In this document: positions 27,315-37,220 of the stretch, one piece after another
Numbering within the stretch: the stretch's first letter is position 1
Layout of the letters: each line of letters begins with the position of its first letter
DNA from: Novosphingobium sp. SG751A
GTDB lineage: Bacteria; Pseudomonadota; Alphaproteobacteria; Sphingomonadales; Sphingomonadaceae
Direction: 5' to 3'
NCBI RefSeq assembly: GCF_013149295.1
Contig: NZ_JABGCB010000007.1
Coordinates: forward strand, 1 to 64,000
DNA: 64,000 bases
The notes under the pieces: model-generated
What the model saw: only the letters and a program-made list of their open reading frames with translations
Databases searched by the model: none
What the model was told of the DNA's origin: nothing
Translations under genes and position numbers: made by a program

Positions 27315-27358
27315 TAACGGGATTGCAAAGGGCCCCCGCCCTTTGCCCGCCGGAGGCA
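27315..27358 (-). repeat. 3-prime palindromic repeat, module A, copy 3
   Basis: Same element on the minus strand, downstream of the cytochrome c gene (about 100 bases past its stop), with the stem GCAAAGGG/CCCTTTGC and the TAACGGGATT complement of the tail. Confidence 0.85.
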
Positions 27359-27457
27359 CAAATCCCCGAAACCAAAAAACAGGGCGAGGAAAGCCGAAAC
27401 CTTCCCCGCCCCACCTCGCACTTCTAATCGAACGGAGCCTAAACCCCGTCCGTTAAC

Positions 27458-27907
27458 TCACCGCGTCGCCTTGGCGTCTGCGGCGGTCACCTTGTCCTTG
27501 TACTTGTTGCCGAAATTGCTGCGCACATAGTTCACCACATCGGCGGCCTGCTGGTCGGTCATCATCTTGCCGACGGGGGGCATGCCGTTCTTGCCGTGGA
27601 GAACGATGTAGAGCGGGTAGCCGGCCGTGGCGAGGTTCTTGTTGGCGGCCAGCGCCGGGTACATGCCCGCCGCCTTGGCGCCCTTGGCATCGGGCATATG
27701 GCAACCGGCACAGACGCGCTTGTACATGGCCTCGCCGGTGGGTTCGTTGAATTTGAACAGGCTGGTGAAGGCACCATCGGCATCGCCAACGGTCTTTTCG
27801 CCGGGCTTGGCGATCAGCGTGGTGGGCGTGGCGTCGCCGCGCTGGGCAAAGGCGGGTGCGCTCAGCCCAAGGCTGAGGGCGACGAGAGGAAAGAGGATCT
27901 TCTTCAT
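27458..27907 (-). CDS. Periplasmic cytochrome c
   Basis: 149 aa from the ATG at 27907 (AGGGTG upstream). A signal peptide (MKKILFPLVALSLGLSAPAFA) leads to a single-haem class I cytochrome c with CAGCH at 66-70 and the axial Met in GMPP (M109). It lies five bases after the stop of the flavin amine oxidase gene, so both are made from one mRNA. The pair suggests that the flavoenzyme passes electrons to this cytochrome in the periplasm rather than to oxygen, as described for nicotine oxidoreductase NicA2 and its cytochrome CycN. Confidence 0.92.
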   Translation of the reverse strand: MKKILFPLVALSLGLSAPAFAQRGDATPTTLIAKPGEKTVGDADGAFTSLFKFNEPTGEAMYKRVCAGCHMPDAKGAKAAGMYPALAANKNLATAGYPLYIVLHGKNGMPPVGKMMTDQQAADVVNYVRSNFGNKYKDKVTAADAKATR

Positions 27908-27912
27908 GGATT

Positions 27913-29520
27913 TCACCCTGCCACAACACGTTGATGCAGACGCCCGATAGCGTCGAGCGAGGAGGTCAGCGCGCCTTCCTGCCATGCCGGAATGAACGAG
28001 GCATGCTCGCCCGCCAGCAGGATGCGGCCATCGATCTGGCACAGGTTGTCGTAATGCTCCTTGCGGGCTTCGGGGCTCCAGTTGCCGAAACAGCCCTGCG
28101 TCCACGGCACCCGGTGCCAGCCAACGGCCACGCCGTTGAGGAACTCGTCCTTGTATTGCGGGTGGATCTTGGCCCCCCATTCCACCGCGCGGGCCACACG
28201 TTCGGCGGGCGGCAGCGAGGTGAATTCATAGGCATAGGCGCCGAAGGTGTAGCCGCCCAGCAGGGTGGCCGGACCGGTCGAGCCATAGCGCGAGGAGGGG
28301 TACGAGATCTGCGTGATCGGCAGGTCGGTATAGGAAATACCGCCGAAGATGTGGTCGTCCTGCTCCCAAAAGCGGCGCTTGAATTCAAGGCCCACCTTGA
28401 AGCCTGCCTCATAGGGCACCGCGCGGATGGCATTGGCCATCTTGTCGCCCACATTCATGTCGATCTGCGAGAGGACCGAGAGCGGGATGGTGCAGAGGCA
28501 ATAGTCGGCGCTGGCCGTGCCGCGCTGGCCGGTCTTGGTGTCCTCAAACGTGGCGGTCACGCCCTTGGCGTCCTGCTTGATCGAGACGACCTTGCTGTTG
28601 AAGCGCACGAACTGGCCGACATGCTTTTCAAAGCCCTTGGCCACATTGTCCATGCCGCCCACCGGCTGGAAGATCGAGCTTTGGCGCTCGATGCCAAAGC
28701 CTGCCGACAGGCCGGTCCACAGATGCGATTGCAGCACGGTCGAAAACTTCATCGGCTCGGACGCTTCGGGATAGGCCGAAAGGCCGCCGCCCGGATTCTT
28801 GGCCCAGCCGCGACGATCCGAGCTTTCCGGCCCCTTCACATAGCGCAGATCCTTGTCCAGCGAGCCCCAGTCGCGCAAGGCTTCGAGCAGGATCTCGGCG
28901 TCTTCCTTGGTCACTTCGTCCGACAGCGCCTGCTTGTTCACCGCCTTGGCCAGCAATTCGCTGGTATGGCCCATGAAATCGGCCTGGATCTCCCGGTAGC
29001 GGATCGGCTTGCCGCCAAAGGCCTGCGTGTTGTGCAGCAAGGCATTGGTGTTGACCTGCATGAACGGTTCGAGCGCGACGCCCAGCTCGTTGCAATACGA
29101 AATCATGCCCTTGTGGTCATAGGGCAGGCGCCACGGGCCGGGATTGATATAATTGCCCGGCGCGAAACCGACATTCTGCGTTGCCCCGCCCAGCTCGGTA
29201 AAGCTGTCGCCGCCGCGCAGCGTCCACGAACGGCCGCCCACGCGATTGTTATATTCCAGCACCTGCACCTTGTAGCCCGCGCGGCTGAGCTCCAGAGCCG
29301 CCACCAGCCCCGCCACGCCCGCGCCCAGAATAAGCACCGAGGCGCCCTTGACGTCGCCTTCCAGCTTGGGCTTGCCCTTGAACGTGGTGGCATGGGCCTG
29401 ATTGAGGCTGGACATGGCCATATACATGGCCGAAGCGCCCGCGGTCTTGCCAATCATGGACAGCAGATCGCGCTTGGTCATCTTTGGAAGGAGCCCATTC
29501 GCGGCTGAATTGTCGGTCAT
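27913..29520 (-). CDS. Exported flavin monoamine oxidase-family oxidoreductase
   Basis: 535 aa from the ATG at 29520. The N-terminus MTKRDLLSMIGKTAGASAMYMAMSSL resembles a Tat signal with KR instead of RR. The FAD-binding Rossmann motif is LILGAGVAGLVAALELSRAGYKVQVLE, followed by VGGRSWT and ELGGA; the C-terminal FAD loop is RILLAGEHASFIPAWQEGALTSSLDA. This is the flavin amine oxidase fold. The substrate is an amine or amino acid that I cannot name. The downstream cytochrome c is translated with it. The divergent TonB receptor at 30021 may import a related compound. Confidence 0.88.
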   Translation of the reverse strand: MTDNSAANGLLPKMTKRDLLSMIGKTAGASAMYMAMSSLNQAHATTFKGKPKLEGDVKGASVLILGAGVAGLVAALELSRAGYKVQVLEYNNRVGGRSWTLRGGDSFTELGGATQNVGFAPGNYINPGPWRLPYDHKGMISYCNELGVALEPFMQVNTNALLHNTQAFGGKPIRYREIQADFMGHTSELLAKAVNKQALSDEVTKEDAEILLEALRDWGSLDKDLRYVKGPESSDRRGWAKNPGGGLSAYPEASEPMKFSTVLQSHLWTGLSAGFGIERQSSIFQPVGGMDNVAKGFEKHVGQFVRFNSKVVSIKQDAKGVTATFEDTKTGQRGTASADYCLCTIPLSVLSQIDMNVGDKMANAIRAVPYEAGFKVGLEFKRRFWEQDDHIFGGISYTDLPITQISYPSSRYGSTGPATLLGGYTFGAYAYEFTSLPPAERVARAVEWGAKIHPQYKDEFLNGVAVGWHRVPWTQGCFGNWSPEARKEHYDNLCQIDGRILLAGEHASFIPAWQEGALTSSLDAIGRLHQRVVAG

Positions 29521-30020
29521 TCTCAGGTTCCTGTTCGCATGTGCAACGAGGGGGGCAACATAAAGGGGCAACAAAGGCGGCTCTGCGACCTCTTCTGTAA
29601 TACCATAGGGATTGTCAGGCTCTCAGGACAATTGAGGATTCCTAACAAAGCTTGGGGGCTGGATTGGGAAATCGGCGCAAATTTCGCATTTGTTGATACG
29701 CCAATGTGCTTATTCCGCATGACCCTGCCCAAAAGAACCGGAAGGCCGATTTCCGCCAGAATGGGCGGGATGCCGCATTTTATGGTCGATCCACGCCCTT
29801 TTCCGGCATAAAATGCCGCAGCACGGCATCCGCATGACATAAAGCAATAAAAGCGACATAAAACCCCGGTCTATACGCCGAAGCCAGTATATGCCCGCCT
29901 GCTCCCCAAGGCGTAGCCATTCCTCATCGGGACCCCGCCCCCGGTTTCACAGCCCCCGTGAATCCGGTCGCGACCATGCCCCGACCCAGGGATCAAGGTT
30001 TAACCATGAGGGAAATTTGC
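29521..30020. promoter_or_regulatory. Divergent promoter region of amine oxidase and TonB receptor genes
   Basis: 500 bases without a gene. Visible items: GCATTTTATG (29775-29784) facing CATAAAATGC (29807-29816), a 10-bp inverted repeat with 22 bases between, and two further ACATAAA repeats at about 29839 and 29859 close to the TonB receptor side. ATTGTC and GACAAT form a smaller inverted repeat at about 29615-29635. These are plausible operator sites for joint control of both transcripts. Confidence 0.45.
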
Positions 30021-32561
<2,541 letters not shown>

Positions 32562-32581
32562 GTCTTTTACCGTTGCCTGCC

Positions 32582-32629
32582 GCCCGGCCTGCCGCCCTTT
32601 ACGGGACGCGCAGGCCGGGCTTTTTCTTT
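32582..32629 (+). terminator. Strong Rho-independent terminator of the TonB receptor gene
   Basis: 11-bp perfect stem, GCCCGGCCTGC (32582-32592) with GCAGGCCGGGC (32610-32620), then TTTTTCTTT. Confidence 0.92.
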
Positions 32630-32666
32630 GCCCATTGCGGCCCTTTGGCCCTATGCGGATAATGTG

Positions 32667-34616
32667 ATGAGCGATCCTTTTGCCCAAGCCGCAGCGGCGC
32701 TGGCCGATGCCCCCGCCCGCGCAGAAAAGCTGGCACGCACGCTGGCCGCCCGCGCGCCGCAAGACCCCCGCCCGCGCCTGATCCTTGCCTCGGCCCTGCG
32801 GCGACAGGGGCGGTGTGTCGAGGCGCTGGGCCTGCTGGCTCCCTTGGCGCAGGCCTTCCCCCGCGCGGCGCGCACGCGCTATGAATTAGGCCTGTGCCTG
32901 CGCGCGACCGGACGGGCGGGCGACGGGCTGGCACAGCTTGAGGCGGCGGTCCAGCTTGACCCCGCGCTGGGCGAGGCGTGGCAGGCGCTGGCCGATGCGG
33001 CCTTTGCCATGGGCGATGGCGCGCGCGAGATGCGAGCCAAGGCGGCGCTGGCGCGACTTTCGGCCGATCATCCCGATGTGGGCCGGGCGGCCGAAATGGT
33101 CGCCCTTGGCCACCATGGTCAGGCCGAGCCGATCCTGCGCGCCTTTCTGCTGGCCCAGCCCAACCATGCCGAGGCCTCGCGCCTGCTGGCGGCTTGCTAT
33201 GTGACGGTGCGGGCCTTTGATAATGCCGAAACTTTGCTGCGCCATGCCTTGACGCTTGATCCCGGCTTTACGCTGGCCCGCTTCGATCTGGCCCGCGCGC
33301 TGTTCGTACGGCAAGAGGCCGAGGCGGCGATGCGCGAGCTGACGCCTTTGCTGGCTGCTGAACCGGCCAATCCGGCCTATCGCAACCTTCAGGCCGGTTG
33401 TCTGGCGCTGCTGGGCGACGAGGCCGGGGCCGAGGCTTTGCATGCCGGCCTTGCGCGCGAATTTCCCGGCAATCCGCGCGTGGCAATCAATCATGGCCAT
33501 GCGCTGCGCACCAAGGGCGAGCGTGACGGCGCGATCGCCGCCTATCGCCGCGCCGCCTCGCTGGCGCCGCATGTCGGCGAGGCGTGGTGGTCGCTGGCCA
33601 ATCTGAAAGTGGCGGCGTTGAGCGAGGGCGATCTGGCGGCGATGCGCGGATTGCTGGCACGCGGCGATCTGGCCGAGGTGGACCGGCTGCATCTGGAATT
33701 TGCCGTGGGCCGCGCCGCCGAGGATGCAGGCCGCGCGGGCGATGCCTTTGCCCATTATGCGCGGGGCAATGCGCTGGTGCGGCGCCATTTCGCCATGGCG
33801 GCCGAGGATTATCCGGCGCAGGCGGCACGGATCGAGGCTTTGTTTACACCAGAGTTTTTTGCCCGGCGCGAAGGATGGGGCGCAGACAGCAATGCGCCGA
33901 TCTTCGTCGTCGGCCTGCCGCGCTCCGGCTCCACACTGGTCGAACAGATTCTGGCCAGCCACACGGATATCGAGGGCACAATGGAGCTGCCCTATATCGG
34001 GGCGCTGGCGGCGCGGATTGCGGCGGGCGGGGATGATGCGCTGGCCACGGCGGATGCGGCGCAGGTGCGCGCATGGGGTCAGGAATATCTGGACCGGGCG
34101 GCGGTGCATCGGCGGCTGGGGCGGGCTCGGTTTATCGACAAGATGCCGAACAATTTCCGGCATATCGGCCTGATCCGGCTGATCCTGCCCCATGCGCGGA
34201 TCGTCGATGTGCGCCGCGCGCCGATGGCGGCCTGTTTTTCAGGGTTCAAACAGCTCTTTGCCGAAGGGCAGGAGTTTTCCTATGATCTCAAAGAATTGGG
34301 ACGCTATTATCGGCACTATCTCGCGCTGATCCGCCACTTTGCGCAAGTAGCGCCGGGGGCCGTCCACACGCTGGTCTATGAGGATCTGGTCGAGGATACC
34401 GAGGGGCAGGTGCGCCGCCTGCTAGACGCGGTGGGGGTCGGCTTCGATCCGGCCTGTCTGCGGTTTTTCGAAAATGATCGCGCGGTGCGCACCGTTTCCA
34501 GCGAGCAGGTGCGGCGGCCGATCTATCGTTCCGGGCTGGATCACTGGCGGGCGTTTGAAAGCGATCTGGGACCGTTGAAGGAAGTCTTGGGGGATGCGTT
34601 GGAGGGGTGGCGGTAG
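32667..34616 (+). CDS. TPR-containing sulfotransferase family protein
   Basis: 649 aa from the ATG at 32667. The N-terminal 370 residues are tandem TPR-like helix pairs (for example PRLILASALRRQGRCVEALG, GLAQLEAAVQLDPALGEAW, DNAETLLRHALTLDPGFTLA). The C-terminal domain (about 405-640) has the PAPS-binding loop IFVVGLPRSGSTLVEQILASH near 412 and the downstream ARIVDVRRAPMAACFSGFKQLF, the 3-prime phosphate site of sulfotransferases, with TLVYEDLVED after it. No signal peptide, so cytoplasmic. Such genes often lie beside TonB receptors in sphingomonads; the acceptor is unknown. Confidence 0.88.
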   Translation: MSDPFAQAAAALADAPARAEKLARTLAARAPQDPRPRLILASALRRQGRCVEALGLLAPLAQAFPRAARTRYELGLCLRATGRAGDGLAQLEAAVQLDPALGEAWQALADAAFAMGDGAREMRAKAALARLSADHPDVGRAAEMVALGHHGQAEPILRAFLLAQPNHAEASRLLAACYVTVRAFDNAETLLRHALTLDPGFTLARFDLARALFVRQEAEAAMRELTPLLAAEPANPAYRNLQAGCLALLGDEAGAEALHAGLAREFPGNPRVAINHGHALRTKGERDGAIAAYRRAASLAPHVGEAWWSLANLKVAALSEGDLAAMRGLLARGDLAEVDRLHLEFAVGRAAEDAGRAGDAFAHYARGNALVRRHFAMAAEDYPAQAARIEALFTPEFFARREGWGADSNAPIFVVGLPRSGSTLVEQILASHTDIEGTMELPYIGALAARIAAGGDDALATADAAQVRAWGQEYLDRAAVHRRLGRARFIDKMPNNFRHIGLIRLILPHARIVDVRRAPMAACFSGFKQLFAEGQEFSYDLKELGRYYRHYLALIRHFAQVAPGAVHTLVYEDLVEDTEGQVRRLLDAVGVGFDPACLRFFENDRAVRTVSSEQVRRPIYRSGLDHWRAFESDLGPLKEVLGDALEGWR

Positions 34617-34630
34617 GGGATTAAAAGGTT

Positions 34631-34848
34631 TTGCCTCCGGCAGGCAAAGGGCAGGGCCCTTTGCAATCCCGTTACGGAGGGCGCTTCGTTGGCGGCGGGG
34701 GCGCTATGCTTATATATTGAAAGCCTGCGGCGCTTTTGGCCGGCGCCGCAGGCTGTTAAATTTCAACCTCGCGTCCAACACCTAAGCCCGAACTCATGGC
34801 GCCACAAAGACAGTCATGGGAGCGCGAGGGGCTAGCCCCTCGCATTTT
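34631..34848 (+). repeat. Composite intergenic repeat A-B-C, locus 4
   Basis: Module A (34631-34675) starts 15 bases past the sulfotransferase stop, with the stem GCAAAGGGC/GCCCTTTGC. Module B is a perfect 12-bp hairpin, AGCCTGCGGCGC (34722-34733) with GCGCCGCAGGCT (34743-34754). Module C (about 34772-34848) has the hairpin GCGAGGGG/CCCCTCGC and a conserved tail, read on the minus strand. The same A-B-C order, relative to the upstream gene, recurs at two other loci. Confidence 0.8.
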
Positions 34849-34880
34849 AAAAATCGCAAAGCGAATAAGCCACCAAACGC

Positions 34881-35945
34881 TTATTCCGCCGCAATCCCCG
34901 CCGCCTTGAACATATCCTCGGTCCCCGCGCCCTCATCAAAGATCAGCGCGGCAGGGTCGATGGCCTTGGCCTTGCGGCGCGAATCGAAGCTGGTCCACAC
35001 CGTGTTCCAGTCGCCGCGGGTAGCGCCCTTGGAGTATTCGGTGGCGCGGGTTTCGAAGAAGTTGGCGTGTTCGACACCGTTAAGCAGCGGCTGGAGCCAG
35101 GGCAGCGGGTGGTCTTCGATCATGTAGATCGGCTGAAAGCCCAACTGGCCAAGACGCCAGTCAGCGATGTAGCGGATGTAGCGCTTGATGTCCTTGGCGC
35201 TCATGCCCGGCACAGGGCCTTGTTCAAAGGCCAGGTCGATGAAGGCGTCTTCGAGGCGCACCGTCTTCTGGCAGCAATCGATGATGTCTTCCTTGACCGC
35301 CTTGGTCAGGCAGCCGCGTTCCTGAACGAAGGTGTGGAACAGCTTGATGATGCCTTCGCAGTGGAGCGATTCATCGCGAATCGACCATGTGACGATCTGG
35401 CCCATGCCCTTCATCTTGTTAAAGCGGGGGAAGTTCATCAGCATGGCGAAGGAGGCGAAGAGCTGGAGCCCTTCGGTAAAGCCGCCGAACATGGCCAGAG
35501 TGCGAGCGATATCCTCGTCCGAATCGACGCCAAAGCTGGCCATATAGTCGTGCTTGGCCTTCATTTCCTCATATTCGAGGAACATGCCATATTCGGTTTC
35601 GGGCATGCCGATCGTGTCGAGCAGATGCGAATAGGCCGCGATATGGATCGTTTCCATGTTCGAAAACGCCGCCAGCATCATCTTGATTTCGGTGGGCTTG
35701 AACACGCGGCCATATTTTTCGTGATAGCAGTCCTGCACTTCCACGTCGGCCTGGGTGAAGAAGCGGAAGATCTGGGTGAGCAGGTTGCGCTCATGCTCGG
35801 AAATCTTCTGCGCCCAGTCGCGGCAATCTTCGCCCAACGGCACTTCTTCAGGCAGCCAGTGGACCTGCTGCTGACGTTTCCAGAAGTCGTAAGCCCACGG
35901 ATATTCGAAGGGTTTGTAAGTCTTACTGGCTTCGAGAAGGGACAT
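34881..35945 (-). CDS. nrdB: Class Ia ribonucleotide reductase, beta subunit NrdB
   Basis: 354 aa from the ATG at 35945 (GGAG upstream). The di-iron site and radical are intact: D67, E98 and H101 in NMETIHIAAYSH, and Y105 in the E. coli Y122 position; the second half has EYEEMKAKH and SIRDESLHCEGI as the other ligands. The C-terminal tail that docks into NrdA ends DMFKAAGIAAE. nrdA lies 1.3 kb upstream on the same strand, separated by a PepSY gene and two composite repeats, an unusual split. A palindrome at 36051-36066 fits an NrdR box. Confidence 0.95.
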   Translation of the reverse strand: MSLLEASKTYKPFEYPWAYDFWKRQQQVHWLPEEVPLGEDCRDWAQKISEHERNLLTQIFRFFTQADVEVQDCYHEKYGRVFKPTEIKMMLAAFSNMETIHIAAYSHLLDTIGMPETEYGMFLEYEEMKAKHDYMASFGVDSDEDIARTLAMFGGFTEGLQLFASFAMLMNFPRFNKMKGMGQIVTWSIRDESLHCEGIIKLFHTFVQERGCLTKAVKEDIIDCCQKTVRLEDAFIDLAFEQGPVPGMSAKDIKRYIRYIADWRLGQLGFQPIYMIEDHPLPWLQPLLNGVEHANFFETRATEYSKGATRGDWNTVWTSFDSRRKAKAIDPAALIFDEGAGTEDMFKAAGIAAE

Positions 35946-36050
35946 GCGACTACTCCAGAATCGGCGGTTTTCAAGGCCCGAGACGGGCGGGAGCGCCGAT
36001 AGAAGCGCGGTCCGACCCATCAACAGATAGATGGTATTGCGAGCAGGCAA

Positions 36051-36066
36051 CCACAAGGTCTTGTGG
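36051..36066. promoter_or_regulatory. NrdR-box-like palindrome upstream of nrdB
   Basis: CCACAAGGTCTTGTGG is a perfect 7+7 palindrome about 106 bases before the nrdB ATG. The same CCACAA-N4-TTGTG core lies upstream of nrdA at 39429. In both cases TTGTGG is followed, after 19 bases, by TCTATC on the minus strand, so the boxes likely overlap the -35 region. NrdR is the known ATP/dATP-responsive repressor of such genes. Confidence 0.65.
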
Positions 36067-36188
36067 ATATGCGTTACATCGACTGTGCGCGCTTGATAAC
36101 AGTTTCGGCGCCGCGATGCATCGGCCCCGGATGCTTTCCCACAGATTCGGCGGAGGATTTTTTTGGGGAAGGAAGAAGGCAGGAAATA

Positions 36189-36436
36189 TGCGAGGGACTG
36201 GTTGAAAGAGCCGATTTGTCGAGACAAATCGGTTGGTCCCTCGCGCTCCCGTTACTGTCTGCGTTGCGTCAGGGGTTCGACCTTGGGTGTCGGACGCCGC
36301 GTAGAAACAGGAAAGCCTGCGGCGCCGATAAAAAGCGCCGCAGGCTTTCAATATGCGAGCATAGCGCGCCCGACCGCAAGGTAACTCCATTAACGGGATT
36401 GCAAAGGGCCCCCGCCCTTTGCCCGCCGGAGGCAAA
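36189..36436 (-). repeat. Composite intergenic repeat A-B-C, locus 5
   Basis: Downstream of the PepSY gene, in its orientation: module A (36391-36436) four bases past the stop, module B with a perfect 14-bp stem (36312-36325 with 36335-36348), and module C (about 36189-36300). In this copy the C hairpin arms GCGAGGGAC and GTCCCTCGC are moved apart by about 40 bases that contain a further palindrome, GATTTGTC/GACAAATC. Confidence 0.8.
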
Positions 36437-36439
36437 GGC

Positions 36440-36829
36440 TTATTTCCAGAACCAACGCGGCGACAGCCCGCGCCCCTTGCGGAACCCCCACATCTGCACA
36501 TAGAGCCAGATGCCCGAGATCGAGAAGAAGAGCAGCGCAAAGCCGGTGAGCGTCGAGATCACCACGCCGATCGGGCCGAAAGTCTCGCCCGAATGCAGGT
36601 GGTGGAGCAGGCCGACGAGGCTCTGGCCGCCCTTTTGCTTGGGCCGGCACATCACATCGGCGGGGCAGACGAAGTCGGGCTGGAGCTTGGAAATCGAGGC
36701 CGGGGTACCCTGCGCCTGCTGCGGCTTGGCCTGCGTCAACGGCACAATCTGGCTGAGCACGCCGGTAACGGCCATCCACAACATGAAAACGCCGAAAAAC
36801 AGGCTGAGCCAGCGGTGCCACTTACGCAT
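36440..36829 (-). CDS. Small PepSY-associated membrane protein
   Basis: 129 aa from the ATG at 36829 (AGGAAGGG upstream). Two membrane segments: about 5-27 (HRWLSLFFGVFMLWMAVTGVL) and about 88-112 (GVVISTLTGFALLFFSISGIWLYVQMW), with a periplasmic part of 60 residues that holds two Cys (VCPADVMC) and LLHHLHSGETFGPIG. The RKWHRWLSL opening and HHLHSG motif are those of PepSY-associated TM proteins, many of which act in haem or iron-related reduction. Its place between nrdA and nrdB may be linked to iron supply for NrdB, but that is speculation. Confidence 0.8.
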   Translation of the reverse strand: MRKWHRWLSLFFGVFMLWMAVTGVLSQIVPLTQAKPQQAQGTPASISKLQPDFVCPADVMCRPKQKGGQSLVGLLHHLHSGETFGPIGVVISTLTGFALLFFSISGIWLYVQMWGFRKGRGLSPRWFWK

Positions 36830-36984
36830 TGAATTCCCTTCCTAGAATGCTGTCCTGACCGAGCGCGGTCCCGTTGCGCGCCCAAGGTTACGCAAGGATG
36901 CAAAGCAGGCAATGCGACATATTGGCAAGCCGCGAAGGGTGAGAAAGTGTCGCAAGGCGTGTCAGGGGGAAGAAGGAAGGGATA

Positions 36985-37203
36985 GATGCGAGGGACTCGT
37001 CCCTCGCGCTCCCGTTACTGCCTGCGTTGCGCCATGGGTTCAGCCGATGGGTGTCGGACGCGATATTTGAATGATTAAAGCCTGCGGCGCCATTAACAAG
37101 CGCCGCAGGCTTTCAATCCATCACCCCATCTGCATTGCAGCCAACAAGGCACCACCAGTAACGGGATTGCAAAGGGACCGAGTCCCTTTGCCCGCCGGAG
37201 GCA
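36985..37203 (-). repeat. Composite intergenic repeat A-B-C, locus 6
   Basis: Downstream of nrdA in its orientation: module A (37158-37203) 18 bases past the stop, with stem GCAAAGGGAC/GTCCCTTTGC; module B with a perfect 14-bp stem (37077-37090 with 37100-37113); module C (36985-37060) with hairpin GCGAGGGAC/GTCCCTCGC. The stretch 36830-36984 next to it shows nothing else. Confidence 0.8.
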
Positions 37204-37220
37204 TTAAACCCTGCCAAAAC

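Larger units (their letters stand above)
26789..27457. other. Convergent gap with AT-rich core framed by two inverted repeat copies
   Basis: 669 bases between converging genes, no CDS found. Module A copies lie at both ends in opposite orientation (26806-26847 plus, 27315-27358 minus). The core from about 26850 to 27310 is far richer in A/T than anything else in this part of the window and contains a 17-bp perfect inverted repeat. I see no promoter that I can defend. Confidence 0.6.
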
